Shown: positions 1 to 61,979 of the stretch, piece by piece
Layout: the number at the start of each line of letters is the position of its first letter
Numbering within the stretch: position 1 is the stretch's first letter
Source: Elysia crispata
Taxonomy: Eukaryota > Mollusca > Gastropoda > Plakobranchidae
Reading direction: 5' to 3'
DNA length: 64,000 nucleotides
Assembly (NCBI GenBank): GCA_033675545.1
Contig: JAWDGP010005686.1
Span: forward strand, 1,381,001 to 1,445,000
Notes under the pieces: generated by a model
The model's database searches: none
Seen by the model: the letters and a program-made list of their open reading frames with translations, nothing else
Told to the model about the DNA's origin: nothing
Position numbers and translations under genes: made by a program

Positions 1-489
1 CTACTGTTAGTCGGATTTTAGCGGAATGTTAGCAGAGTGTTAGCGGGATTTTAGCGAACTGTTAGCAGGGTGTTAGCGTTGTGCTACTATTAGCGGCATT
101 TTAGTGGAATATTAACATGGTGTTAGCGTGGTGCTACTGTTAGTCGGATTTTAGCGGAATGTTAGCAGAGTGTTAGCGGGATTTTAGCGGAATGTTAGCA
201 GAGGGTTAGCGGGATTTTAGCGGAATGTTAGCAGAGTGTTAGCGTGGTGCTACTGTTAACGGAATTTTAGCGGAATGTTAGCAGGGTGTTACTGTTAGCG
301 CGGTGCTACTGTTAGCAGAATTTTAGCGGGATGTAAGCAGGGTGTTATCGTGGTGCTACTGTTAGTCGGATTTTAGCGGATTGTAAGCAGGGTGTTACCG
401 TGGTGCTACTGTTAGTCAGATTTTAGCGGAATGTTAGCAGGGTATTAGCGTGGTGTTACTAACACTGTTAGCGAATGGTCAGCGGTTTG
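1..489. repeat. Degenerate minisatellite built on TTAGCG/TTAGCAG
   Basis: Irregular units mix GGATTTTAGCGG, AATGTTAGCAG and GTGGTGCTACTG. The array starts before the window and decays near 489. 490-911 after it is AT-rich with nothing recognised. Confidence 0.85.
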
Positions 490-911
490 AGTAGGGTGAT
501 TTAATCTTTGATTTTTAAAAAAAGTCATATTTTATATATTATCAGATTTCTAATCAATTCCTTTTCATCGAGATGTCCTCACTTTTAATACACAGTTCCT
601 CATATTGTTAAAGGAAAAAAAAATAAACGTTCACATTTAAAAAGTTACTCAATAATCACACAAATAAGAAGTGACAATGAAGGTTAATACAATTTTGACA
701 ATTGTTCTATCTTTCCCTAAGATTATTGAACCCGTGTCACAGTGCTGTCATAGCCTATATATCAAGAGCGTTTATTTTGATAAAGTTTGTTCGTCAATAT
801 ATTCATAAGAGTTTTCCAACTGTTTCTGCGTTTTATGCAAGCTGGAAAGTCAAGCCTCTACAATAGTTCTTGTGGACATCTTCACATGGACTGGACCTCA
901 GAGGTCAGACT

Positions 912-2945
912 GTACCGAACGACGGTCAGATGGTCACTGTGCCTCCTGACGGTCAGATGATCACTATGACTCCTGACGGTCAGGTGGTCACTGGGACTCT
1001 TGACGGTCAGATGGTCACTGGGACTCCTGACGGTCAGCTGGTCACTGGGACTCCTGACGGTCAGATGGTCATTGTCACTCCTGACGGTCAGATGGTCACT
1101 GGGACTCCTGACGGTCAGGTGGTCACTGGGACTCCTGACGGTCAGGTGGTCACTGTGACTCCTGACGGTCAGATGGTCACTGGGACTCCTGACGGTCAGG
1201 TGGTCACTGGGTCTCTTGACGGTCACATGGTCACTATGACTCCTGACGGTCACATGGTCATTAGGACTCCTGACGGCCAGATGGTCATTAGGACTCCTGA
1301 CGGTCAGATGGTCATTAGGACTCCTGACGGTCAGATGGTCATTAGGACTCCTGACGGTCAGATGGTCACTGTGACTCCTGACGGTCACATGGTCATTAGG
1401 ACTCCTGACGGTCACATGGTCATTAGGACTCCTGACGGTCACATGGTCATTAGGACTCCTGACGGTCACATGGTCATTAGGACTCCTGACGGTCACATGG
1501 TCATTAGGACTCCTGACGGTCACATGGTCATTAGGACTCCTGACGGTCAGATGGTCATTAGGACTCCTGACGGTCAGTTGGTCATTAGGACTCCTGACGG
1601 TCAGATGATCACTGTGACTCCTGACGGTCAGATGGTCACTGGGACTCCTGACGGTCACATGGTCATTAGGACTCCTGACGGTCAGATGGTCATTAGGACT
1701 CCTGACGGTCAGATGATCACTGTGACTCCTGACGGTCAGGTGGTCACTGGGACTCTTGACGGTCAGATGGTCACTGGGACTCCTGACGGTCACATGGTCA
1801 TTAGGACTCCTGACGGTCAGATGGTCATTAGGACTCCTGACGATCAGATGATCACTGTGACTCCTGACGGTCAGGTGGTCACTGGGACTCTTGACGGTCA
1901 GATGGTCATTAGGACTCCTGACGGTCAGATGGTCATTAGGACTCCTGACGGTCAGATGATCACTGTGACTCCTGACGGTCAGGTGGTCACTGGGACTCTT
2001 GACGGTCAGATGGTCACTGGGACTCCTGACGGTCAGGTGGTCACTGGGACTCCTGACAGTCAGATGGTCATTGTGACTCCTGACGGTCAGATGGTCACTG
2101 GGACTCCTGACGGTCAGGTGGTCACTGGGACTCCTGACGGTCAGATGGTCACTGTGACTCCTGACGATCACATGGTCATTAGGACTCCTGACGGCCAGAT
2201 GGTCATTAGGACTCCTGACGGTCAGATGGTCATTAGGACTCCTGACGGTCAGATGGTCATTAGGACTCCTGACGGTCAGATGGTCACTGTGACTCCTGAC
2301 GGTCAGATGGTCATTAGGACTCCTGACGGTCAGATGGTCATTAGGACTCCTGACGGTCAGATGATCACTGTGACTCCTGACGGTCAGGTGGTCACTGGGA
2401 CTCTTGACGGTCAGATGGTCACTGGGACTCCTGACGGTCAGGTGGTCACTGGGACTCCTGACGGTCAGATGGTCATTGTGACTCCTGACGGTCAGATGGT
2501 CACTGGGACTCCTGACGGTCAGGTGGTCACTGTGACTCCTGACGGTCAGATGGTCACTGTGACTCCTGACGGTCAGATGGTCACTGGGACTCCTGACGGT
2601 CACATGGTCACTATGACTCCTGACGGTCACATGGTCATTAGGACTCCTGACGGCCAGATGGTCATTACGACTCCTGACGGTCAGTTGGTCATTAGGACTC
2701 CTGACGGTCAGATGGTCATTAGGACTCCTGACGGTCAGATGGTCACTGTGACTCCTGACGGTCAGATGGTCATTAGGACTCCTGACGGTCAGATGGTCAT
2801 TAGGACTCCTGACGGTCAGATTGTCACTGTGACTCCTGACGGTCAGATGGTCACTGTGACTCCTGACAGTTACATGGTCACTGGGGCTCCTGACGGTCAG
2901 GTGGTCATTGTGAGCCCACACGGTCAGATGGTCACTGGGGCGCCC
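912..2945. repeat. 27-bp minisatellite, about 75 copies, open on both strands
   Basis: Unit contains CTCCTGACGGTCAGATGGTC. Because 27 is a multiple of 3 and the unit has no stop in one frame of each strand, it creates a 742-codon frame on + and a 704-codon frame on -. The plus frame reads TPDGQMV plus two variable residues. There is no signal peptide, no recognisable flanking domain and no splice context. Blocks of identical variants (for instance six VIRTPDGHM units in a row) point to local duplication. Best called a minisatellite, not a gene. Confidence 0.85.
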
Positions 2946-3719
2946 TGTCAGCAGACCAGCTGCTTCTACTTGCATCATTATACATGTGCGTTTCATTCAT
3001 CTGTCTACACAGCGCATAGTGTTAAATACACACACAGACAACAAACAATTAAACACACAACTACATATATAAATTATAGGCATGCAACAAACAACTAAAC
3101 ACACTGAAGAGAGATCAAAACATATATAAAACAAACAATTAAAAACATGATCGGAGATGAATCAGTTTATTTTTTATGCAATAGAAAATACATGAAATAC
3201 CAACCAGCAAGTTGTATGAAAATACTGTCATTCCAACTTTGATTTATCTGATTTCCTTATGATATAACGATTAACAGGAATCACAACTTGGACGCGAACA
3301 CAGAACAACGTTGTCATAGAAGTCGACACCCGGAAGAGGGTAAACAGCAGCAGTACACAGGGAGTTTTGAAGTTTTTTGTTTTGTTTGTCAGAGAGGAAG
3401 AGGTGTTCAGAGAGTTGCATGTAAGCACACAAAAAAGCAACAGGACCCCTGGCACTGCTCCTATTGAGACTAGAAAGTAATGCAGTCTACAAGCAAGATT
3501 AAAACCATATACTTCAAAACATCCAAAAACTTTACATGGGACTTTAGCACCTGCAAGTATTCATAATAGTTTGTAAAATACAACCAGCAGAAGAGGATCA
3601 TGTGTTCTAAATAGGTGGGGTTATTTTTAGAACAAAATCTGCTGCGCTAGTAATGAGCTTTGTGAAGACGACGCAGTGTAATTCTCCCCCTGCTCTTCCC
3701 ACCCCAGTGACAATAGAAG

Positions 3720-3982
3720 ATGAAGTAGATAAAAAGTCTGAAAGAAACAGCAACCACATGCTTAGATCAAGAATTCTTGGACTTAGATGAAGTAGATAAA
3801 AAGTCTGAAATAAACAGCAACCACATGCTTAGATCAAGAATTCTTGGACTTAGATGAAGTAGATAAAAAGTCTGAAATAAATAGCAACCACATGCTTAGA
3901 TCAAGAATTCTTGGACTTAGATGAAGTAGATAAAAAATCTGAAAGAAATAGCAACCACATGCTTAGATCAAGAATTCTTGGA
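3720..3982. repeat. 67-bp tandem repeat, 4 copies
   Basis: Unit starts TGAAGTAGATAAAAA and ends ATTCTTGGACTTAGA. Starts at 3721, 3788, 3855 and 3922. Copies are nearly identical. Confidence 0.9.
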
Positions 3983-4599
3983 CAAAAACCAAAATTAAAA
4001 TCAAATTAGGCAATTTCAGATTGGCAAGACTTATTACTCAAATCATATACATTTAAGTGACATATGGAAAAAACGAATTAGATTCCACGTAGAGATGTAG
4101 AGTAGATTAAGGCGCATGAATCCTGTTAAGTCTCAGGATGTAAGTACAGTGTACATTAGCTTTTACTACTTAGTGATTATGTGGAAAAAACTAAGCTAAG
4201 TTAGTGATGAAAAAGTAAAAAAAACTTGGCATACACTAAAACATATTTTTTTTTAAATAAAAAGAAAAAAACAACACAGTAAATCAGCAATTTTCATTTC
4301 ATTTTTCTAATAAGAAAGGTTTCCACCTATGCCCTGTAAATATGGTGAAACACATTAGATTTAATGAGGAGCATTGTGAGAAATCAAATAAATAAAATAA
4401 TTATAACTACAGGTACATAACTCCTTTTCTGGTTGATGAGAAACAAGGTTGCTTCTCCGCCAGGCAGTGGAAACAAAGTATGATTGGGAATGAACATAAT
4501 TTATTCTTCACAAAAACAAACAAGGCAGATTCTAGACATCTCATCTCTCTAGCAGACAGACCTTTACATACCTGGACAAATAAAAAAACCAAGCAGTTG

Positions 4600-4785
4600 C
4601 GTCCCTTGCCAGAAGTTCACAAATTCAATGCATTGTCTAAAGCTGTATTTACCCATGAGTCGACTAGGGACAAAGGAAACCAGACCCTTCCCATGCCAGG
4701 GACAGGATGAAATGTGGTTTGGATTGAACCCACAGCAGTATGATCACAGGGTTGTAGCAGTAAACACTGTGTCATGCTGCCTTCA
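4600..4785 (-). mobile_element. Candidate tRNA-derived SINE (3' flank)
   Basis: On the minus strand, TGACACAGTGTTTACTGC resembles a pol III A box. GGTTCAATCC (4731-4740) is a perfect B box about 35-40 nt further on. An unrelated body follows toward 4600. No target-site duplication or tail was identified with confidence. Confidence 0.45.
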
Positions 4786-5947
4786 TATAAATAACGCCAT
4801 ATTAGAGATTTGCAATACCTGATGACATGTCTCTGTGAGAATATCGGATATGGTGCTTATGACACAAGGAACTTACCCAAAAACCACTACTTGAGCAACA
4901 TAGCATGAGAAAGCAATGGAAGAGGTATGCAGAGTTATTTACCAAATTTGCTACACCCTATCATTAGTCCTGAGACGACATAGCGAGAGAGGTGAAAACA
5001 CTGGCGTTCTTCTTTCCTTGTCTAAGCTTCTCACACTGTAGAACAATATAGACCTGATAAAGTTGTCACAAAGCCTTCATGGCACTATGAAAGCGTGGAA
5101 TTGCCTTATAGGGACTTTAGAACAGAGCAATTTTTACTAGAGACCAAAGACTGGATGTAGAAAATAACAGTTTCAAGTTTTCACTTTATTATACATAAAA
5201 ATTCTTCACATTTAAACTGGCCTCATTGATAAACTATTGACGAGATTAAGTGATGAGAGAGAGAGACAGCTATGTAGGTGTGTTCTCTCCCCTGGCTTCA
5301 GCCTTTTCATTAACAAAAAGGGAATAGGGACTGATAAGAAAGATTGTACCTCCCTCTCTATTGAAAAAAAGAGTGAACAACATGGAAATAAAACTGCTGA
5401 GCTGAAGTACTGAGAAGTTCTTTATGTGGTGAAAATTTCAGATTGAAGAAAGGTGTTAAGTTGACCTTCAGAAACTAGATTGATCTTTGGCTTCACGAAT
5501 GCTTGATATAGTTTATTCGCTGAACAGAGTAGTTTAGGTCTGTATTTGTGCTACTAAGCTCTATCAGTGTCAGACAGGGCATGGTACTCATGATGAGAGC
5601 TTACAGTCATCCACCTAGACCAACAGCACAATATTTGATTTTGCTTAGTTTCAGAGTCAACTAATTTGTGTTAAAGAGGGCGTATAGATCTAAGGAAAGG
5701 TTTTCAGTGGGGCAAGCTAAGGCAGCCATGGCTTCAACAAATCAACACAAAATACATGGCACAGAACGGAGCTGGGGGGGAGGGAGGGCGCTTGTATGAT
5801 ATAAATGATAAAAAAAGAAGATAAGATGTAGGAGAGAGTGAGAATGTGAGAAAAAAGAGATAGTGTATGAAAGGAAAAATGTAGAAGGAGAAGAGAGAGG
5901 AGGGAGAGTGAAGGGTGAAGGAGGGAGAGTGAAGGGTGAAGGAGAGT

Positions 5948-6052
<105 letters not shown>

Positions 6053-7000
6053 AGACAGAAAAAGGTAGGCAGCCAGAAAAATCAAGAAAGACACACAGAG
6101 AGAGATGTTGACACAATCATGGTGTAAGGTTTCAAGTTTCATCATACATAATTAAACATGGACTGACGCTGATATTTGCAATTGCATCCATATCCAAATA
6201 TCGATGTACGTGATAACATTTGTGGTCTATGAAAACATGAACGTTGCAGCAATGGCATATCATAAAACATGGAAACAGCAACAGACAAAAGAGAACAGTG
6301 AAGAACAAAGCAGCTTCACACAAACATTCAAGGAACAAGCAGCTCACATTATTGAATGGCATATGCAACGGTAAAACATCATGGAGGACCAAGTTGGTCT
6401 CATTATATTTTTATTAGATCAGTGACAAGAACAGAAGAAATAAATATAATTAATGGTAGATTAATTTGTCTTTTTACCATCACCCGTAGCTGTACAATAA
6501 AATTTTTGAAATCTTAAAAAAACTCTTTGTCTTTGCTATATTGGAAGTTTGTACAATATATAAACCTTGCAAAAGTTTCCCCTTCTTAATTCATGCACAT
6601 CTTGGTTATACAAACCTGATGCATGCATACATCTCTATTCATGTCAATGAGAACAATCACATTTTAACATCATCAAAATCAAATCACTGTATCTTGCCTT
6701 GCGAAATATACCTCAATCTTGGATATCCTTAGAATCTCAGAGAAAAAAAGAGGAGGCAGTTTTTATTTACATATAAATAGTTCCCCACTTAGGCCTATAC
6801 AGGTATATTAAAGATTCAGAAGAAATTTTGAGTCATAAACCGTGACGTATGCTAATTTTTATGTTCAGCTGAAAGATCAAAGGAGCTGCTATTTTACTTT
6901 GATCAAGTCAAAGATTTTTCCCTCAGCTAAAATAATGCAACATAATCACCGGACTTGAGGATCAAGTTCTATCTGTCTGTTCTACCGATTTCTCTGAGGG

Positions 7001-7729
7001 TGGCAAATTGTTCTTATTCAATAATCAACTTTACTTATAGTGGCAAATTGTTCTTATTCAATAATCAACTTTACTTATAGTGGCAAATTGTTCTTATTCA
7101 ATAATCAACTTTACTTATAGTGGCAAATTGTTCTTATTCAATAATCAACTTTACTTATAGTGGCAAATTGTTCTCATTCAATAATCAACTTTACTTATGG
7201 TGGCAAATTGTTCTTATTCAATAATCAACTTTACTTATAGTGGCAAATTGTTCTTATTCAATAATCAATTTTACTTATGGGGCAAATTGTTCTTACTCAA
7301 TAATCAACTTTACTTATGGTGGCAAATTGTTCTTACTCAATAATCATCTTTACTTATAGTGGCAAATTGTTCTTATTCAATAATCAACTTTACTTATAGT
7401 GGCAAATTGTTCTTATTCAATAATCAACTTTACTTATAGTGGCAAATTGTTCTTATTCAATAATCAACTTTACTTATAGTGGCAAATTGTTCTTATTCAA
7501 TAATCAACTTTACTTATGGTGGCAAATTGTTCTTATTCAATAATCAACTTTACTTATAGTGGCAAATTGTTCTTACTTAATAATCAACTTTACTTATGGT
7601 GGCAAATTGTTCTTATTCAATAATCAACTTTACTTATAGTGGCAAATTGTTCTTACTCAATAATCAACTTTACTTATGGTGGCAAATTGTTCTTACTCAA
7701 TAACCATCTTTACTTATAGTGGCAAATTG
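7001..7729. repeat. 40-bp minisatellite, about 18 copies
   Basis: Unit contains TGGCAAATTGTTCTTATTCA and ends CTTTACTTATAG. Copies differ by a few substitutions and one single-base deletion near 7280. Confidence 0.95.
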
Positions 7730-9621
7730 GAACATTGGCACATGGAATCTCAAATTTGCAAGCTCTGGATGTATCCATGGAACTTTCAACAAATTCTCAT
7801 GATTTAGAAAAATTATTTACAATTAAAGTTATCTATAAAATCAAGTAGAAAGAAACTTGACTACTTGGTGATTAATTCTCAACTCCCTTCTCACTGCAAG
7901 TTCTTCCAGTCTACTTGGCATGATCTGGGAAAACCAAGGAGTTGCTACAATTCTACCACAGGTTTCCTGAAGTCCAAATAAAAGGAAAAGGTAATAAAAA
8001 AAAAAAAAAGAGACAGTCTTCCTACAAATGAGACAGTGGAATGAAGTAGCTTGTATCTAAATGCATATGGTTTAGTTGAGTGCTTAAAACTACTTCAAGG
8101 GTTACTATTCTTACAGGGATTCAGTATTAATTTTGTAACAGAAGTGCTTACTTCTCTACTCAGTCTTTTGTCATTGAGTGAAGTTTTCAGTTCATTTTTT
8201 TTTTTTTATCATTTGCTGATCGCTATTTATAATTTTTTTTTCACTTTGTAGAGTAACTTTGTGTCACTGCTGTGGTTACAGCTGTTATTTTTTTTTTTGC
8301 TTTTCTTCCCATTTATTTTTCTCTCTCTTTCCTCCCTTTGATTTAAATTAGGTGACAAAGAGGAAAAAAATATTTTGCCATTGAACTTAATGAAGAGAAA
8401 ATCTAATGAGGACACCTAACCCCTCTCCCTAAAACAAGGCCTAGGCGATAGCCTAGTTGCTAGATTTAAACCTTACACTTTAGTGTATCTCATCCAGTAG
8501 TTTTTCCATTACTCTCACTCATAAGTCTTGACTTTTCATAAAATCCATGATGTTGTTCTTATGATGTATGAAAGACCCTGAGATTTGGGGGTGGTTCCAC
8601 CAATCACCACCTTTATGTTCAAAATTAATCTCTGTCTTTTTACTATTCTTCCACCCTTGCTGTTCACCAGGCAGCTTGAAACTGAGGCTCTGAAGCAGAT
8701 TGCACACTCAAATCAAATACATTTAGATAGCCACTACTTTAACAGTAATACCGGTACATTATTGATGATGCTGTGGTTTCTGTTGGCAAAGAGGAGAGAA
8801 AATGAATGATAACATGATAATCGCAGTGACCATCCAGAGCACTGCACAATAAAAACCAGTCAACTGATAAAAAATACTTACAGCACCATTGACAACAATG
8901 TCAACAAGAATCGTTCAAAATCAATTCACAGCCAACTACAATAGAATAATTAAAACAAAAACTGATCATGTTTGCTCCCTACTAAACAATGCATGGGTCA
9001 CAGATTCTGTCTTCAGTGAAGCAATTGTGTTCAATGTCTTCCTCTCATTCTTAATAAAAAAAAAAAATGATGAACTGAAGACGTTGCTCAAGATCACAAC
9101 AAAATCGCACAGGTGTATTAAGTCAACGCCAATTTTGATTGAATTTTTTTTCTAAGTTAAAGTTGATCTCCTACCATACAGTTTAGACCATATTAGAATG
9201 GCAGTCCCATCCACATAACAAAATTAAACAACTTAAAGAATTTTATAAAAATAAAAAAAATTAAACATTGGACATTCTTTCAAGGAGATAACATCCATCC
9301 CTAAACCCGTCAAATTTCTTAATACAGAATATAATATAATCCTGATACATTGACGACTTTCGAATAACAATGAATGGCCATGTACGATGTGTATAAGCAA
9401 GAGTTTAGGTCTATCGGTCTGTATATGCTAGTGTGTTGGTTCATAATTACTTGTGAGTGGGGTACGTAGGTGTGTGAGTGAGACTTTTTTACAGGTATGC
9501 GCTTCTTTCCATCACAGATAAAAGAAATCTTTTTAAAAAATTCGCAATGAAAAGAAAGCTAGAAAAAAACCCTCAAATAATTTGAGAATGAAACTGTTTG
9601 TTAATCACATTTTCTGATATG

Positions 9622-9747
9622 GCAGAAAACGATAATGTATTTGTCTAATAGTCAGAAAACCATAATGTATTTGTCTAGTAGTCAGAAAACGATAATGTAT
9701 TTGTCTAGTAGTCAGAAAACGATAATGTATTTGTCTCGTAGTCAGAA
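9622..9747. repeat. 30-bp tandem repeat, 4 copies
   Basis: Unit contains GTCAGAAAACGATAATGTAT. Copies differ at one to three bases. Confidence 0.9.
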
Positions 9748-10568
9748 GGTACGTGGGTTGCAGAACAGCTTGCCATGCAGCAAAAGTTTTGTGTGGAGAG
9801 TGAACTAACTCCACATACACCCATGTCCCTCCTATACAACATCAGAATCTGCTGTTTGTACAGAAAAAAAAGTTTTAATTGAGATGAACATATCAAATCA
9901 AATACATAACACTTTTCAGTAATCAGCTTAAAAATCCATCTAGACATACTGTATGGTTTGCATATTAAGGACAATAGCTTTTCTCCCACTGAGACCAGTG
10001 ACTCCATGTGGAAACGTGAGATGGAAGTGTAGTTCAGTAAAGGGAGCTAATTCTTGGCTTCCAAATCATCTCCACTCATAACTAATACCTTTGACAGCCA
10101 CTGCTATTTTCTCCTTAAGGTCAGTAGTACAACTCATAGAAAGCTTAGCGGCAATAAAAAAAACATCACAGAAATGGTTTTGCAGTCATTATGGCTTATG
10201 ATAAGTTTAAGGAGAATGGATTTGAATCAAGCAAACACTTGAGATAATGAAGACTGAATTTGTGACTATATAACATAACTCTTAAAATCCATGCATAACA
10301 TGCAATACTTGGCATGAAATTGTGACTGTTTCACAAAATTAGATCAGTTTTTATAATGCATATAATATTTAAGTATCATTGTACAATGAACTGAAATTGG
10401 CATACATTTCTTCATTCCATCAAAACTTCCCAAGTCCTGTTCCATCCAATGACCTGTCATGTCCATATCTAAACTGATAAACTACTCAGGTTTTTGTGGA
10501 ACACTTCACTCTTCAGATATCTCAGAAATCGGTGCAGGTAACATGTTATTAGATTTAGATATTAGAGC

Positions 10569-10574
10569 TTTATT
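10569..10574 (-). terminator. Second candidate poly(A) signal
   Basis: Another AATAAA on the minus strand, about 480 nt past the stop codon. Either or both could be used. Confidence 0.25.
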
Positions 10575-10862
10575 AATCTGTAGAATATCTAGAATTTGTC
10601 ATATTCTCATCATTTTTTCTGAGGTAAAGAAAGACTCAAAAACAGCAACTCAGTTAAATTCTTGCCCAAAAGTAAGACCTAATATCTTTAGCTTCAATCA
10701 GACGAGTTTAGGGCTAATTTTTCTTTTAATTGAAACAAATCTGGCACAGTTGGAAAAGACCAGTTCATTCAACCTGCAGAAAAGTAATCAACAATAGATT
10801 CATTAATATAAAATAATTGATAAACAAGTGTTTCCATATCTCAAGTGATCTTGCTTGTTATG

Positions 10863-10868
10863 TTTATT
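10863..10868 (-). terminator. Candidate poly(A) signal for KCC
   Basis: AATAAA on the minus strand, 190 nt past the stop codon. This is the first perfect hexamer downstream. A short 3' UTR would result. Confidence 0.35.
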
Positions 10869-11057
10869 GTCACTGTTTCGTTCACTTGACTAGAGCACTT
10901 GCCAACTGCTTTTGCAACAGAAACAAAAACTCAAGAACGTGTGCCTTTCTTAGTTGCCCAAACAAGATACTTGACATAGAGGTCAACCTGTGGACCTAAT
11001 ATATTTCCCCTTGCATTCCACAGAGTCCAAAGTGGTGAAGGATCCGATCCACGAAGA

Positions 11058-59427
<48,370 letters not shown>

Positions 59428-60447
59428 TTACTTCTCAGTTCTAGGTTTAACACAATTTTTCAAAAGTTTCCAGTTATAACTTGCTCACAATGTATAGCTC
59501 TTAGTCTCCGTCCTGCTACAGGGACAGTTTGGTATATCGACCTCTCTTCAATGTCAGCTTATGATATTTTTCACACGCCTACAGATGGCGACAGACAGCA
59601 TACGATGCGAGCTAGAGCTAGAGCCCTCAGCAGGGTCTACCCGCGACGGGCGTCTTAGTTCTACTCCAGCTGTAACTCTGGCAAGCCAGAATGTTTCAAT
59701 AAAGTCCGCCCTCAGATTTCTTGAGAAAGTTGATGTTCCTTTCACACAAAATCAAATAAGATCTTGTTTCAGGTCGCTACACACACTATAAAGAAATTCT
59801 TTACACATCATAACACGCTTCACACATTGGATAAAAAAATATAAACTTCATTCAGATAGATAGATATCCAGTTTTGTAAATCTAATAACCAAAACTCGCT
59901 CACAGACAAAGACGCGCAATTGCTCGTTCAAGAATTTTAACTGGGCTGGCAAGTATACCCGGTTTGATCACAGACCGTGACATAATTTTCAAGATGCCTG
60001 GCCTTGCTCGGCCTGTCTTAAGTACCGGACTTCATAACAAAACTGACGAGCAAAGACCAAACACGTAAATCCGCAGCCTGCTCGTGGCTCAAGAGTGACC
60101 ACAAAACTCACTTGACGGCCTGGGTCACCTAGCGGCTCTACAACATGAAACCTCTCACAACTCTCCGGCCCATTCGCTCTATTGTGTGTGTATTGGTGTG
60201 TGTGTGTGGGGGGGGGGAGGGGGAGAACAGCGCGGCCGCCGAGTGAGAGGCCACTGACTGATCGGACACAGGGTCAAGCGGGAAAACTGTCAGTGACCAC
60301 CCAACAGCACGGCTGAAGACGGTCAACCTTAGCTTACAGTACTCCTATCTTTCCGACTTGAAGACCATCGTTTAAACTGTGTCGTATTATAGGAACTGAC
60401 GCTCCACATTCCTTAATCTGAGGCGAACCGGCCAAGAGAGTTATCAC
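59428..60447. other. Region upstream of KCC exon 1
   Basis: Presumed 5' UTR, promoter, or intron behind an upstream first exon. It contains a CACACA/poly-C tract (60186-60222) and no recognised gene. The transcription start cannot be fixed from sequence. Confidence 0.4.
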
Positions 60448-60517
60448 CAGGATCCTTTACCTCGGCAACAGCGCTCTTGGGAGGCGAAGTGGAAACATTC
60501 TCACTGTTTTGCGCCAT
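60448..60517 (-). CDS. Candidate alternative first coding exon of KCC
   Basis: An ATG with A at -3 and G at +4 opens MAQNSENVSTSPPKSAVAE then VKDPG. A GTGATA donor at 60447 leaves phase 1, exactly what exon 2 needs (Gly completed as GGA). A stronger donor, GAG|GTAAAG at 60460, would be out of frame with exon 2. The peptide lacks the RFxV motif of exon 1, so use of this exon would give an N-terminus without the SPAK docking site, like KCC2b/KCC3b. It could also be untranslated or chance. Confidence 0.35.
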
Positions 60518-60572
60518 AATCGAACACAAACTTACTTAGATAGGAAGAGACCACTATTTGTAAGGTTTTTAG

Positions 60573-60580
60573 TTTAAATA
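60573..60580 (-). promoter_or_regulatory. TATA-like element upstream of the candidate first exon
   Basis: TATTTAAA on the minus strand, about 56 nt upstream of the ATG at 60517, a plausible distance for a short 5' UTR. No Inr or other element was recognised. Confidence 0.25.
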
Positions 60581-60624
60581 ACCGCGGAATAGATTTCAGT
60601 CGCGCCGACTAAATCTGATGATCG

Positions 60625-61395
60625 TTAAACGAATACCTACTGGAGAACTTTGTCTCCCGACTCGGGTATAAAAAGAATAACTGGTGGACAATTATTCTCA
60701 TGACTCGGGTATAAAAAGAATAACTGGTGGACAATTATTCTCATGACTCGGATATGAAAAGAATAACAGGTGGACAATTATTCTCATGACTCGGGTATAA
60801 AAAGAATAACTGGTGGACAATTATTCTCATTACTCGGGTATAAAAAGAATAACTGGTGGACAATTATTCTCATGACTCGGGTATAAAAAGAATAACTGGT
60901 GGACAATTATTCTCATTACTCGGGTATAAAAAGAATAACTGGTGGACAATTATTCTCATGACTCGGGTATAAAAAGAATAACTGGTGGACAATTATTCTC
61001 ATGACTCGGGTATAAAACGAACACCTGCTGGACAATTCTTCTCAGAACTCGAGTATAAAACGAACACCTGCTGGACAATTCTTCTCAGGACTCGAGTATA
61101 AAACGAACACCTGCTGGACAATTCTTCTCAGGACTCGAGTATAAAACGAATACCTGCTGGACAATTATTCTTATGCCTCGGGTTTAAAACGAATAACTGG
61201 TGGACAGCATGACTCGGGTTTAAAACGAATACCTGCTGGATCATTATTCTCATGACTCCGGTTTAAAACGAATACCTGCCGGACAATTATTCTCATGACT
61301 CGAGTTTAAAACGAATACCTGCCGGACAATTATTCTCATGACTCGGGTATAAAACCTGCTAGACAATTCTTATCATGGCTCGGGTATTAATCGAG
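60625..61395. repeat. 43-bp minisatellite, about 17 copies, with repeated TATAAAAAG
   Basis: Unit contains GAATAACTGGTGGACAATTA and TTCTCATGACTCGGGTATAA. Proximal copies carry TATAAAAAG; distal copies have TATAAAACG or TTTAAAACG. Confidence 0.95.
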
Positions 61396-61979
61396 ATCCT
61401 AATCTCAACTCATTGAAAGCAATAGCTGCTCGTAGCGTGAGAATAGAAAGATCCTAAGTCGATTGATTTTTGTTGAAGATATAGAACCCGTTCAGTTGTG
61501 TGAGCAGAGAAAGATGGGGTGATTTATCAAAGTTTGACCGAGAATTTTTACCGCGCAATTTAATCACTTTAATGGGAAGACGCAATACATTGTTAAAAAA
61601 AAACAAAAAAAAATCTCTTTTCATTTTTAATTTTTCTTAAACTCACATGTTTAAAGTATATTGTGGAACCTCTAACACTCAATCCATCCGTCCAAATATC
61701 TCATGCAGTTCACCACATGGGAGAATATTTGTAGACACATACTGAAGTTCCATATCCCAGGTGGTACAAAAGCTAAGCTTTTGATGAATTTCTAACCTAG
61801 AAACAGTTTGAACGACTAGAATACATTATGGTCTCACAAAGCTCGATCTCTTTTATCTGAGTGAAATTCTTTTCCTCTCTCACTCTGTCTCTCTAGATTC
61901 CTCTTTTCTTTCTCCTTTCGTATCGCTCTATACGATTGCTCTGTTCGTCATAACCATCACTCCATCATGTTTCTCCTCT
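61396..61979. other. Spacer between two upstream arrays
   Basis: Unique-looking AT-rich sequence with T/C-rich stretches (61865-61990). Nothing recognised. Confidence 0.5.

Noticed and set aside
870..3098. 742-codon plus-strand and 704-codon minus-strand open frames
   Set aside because: Both are read-through of one 27-bp tandem repeat; no independent sign of a gene.
60461..60517. Alternative first exon ending at the stronger GAG|GTAAAG donor
   Set aside because: Ends in phase 0 and would throw exon 2 out of frame; the 60447 donor is kept as the candidate instead.
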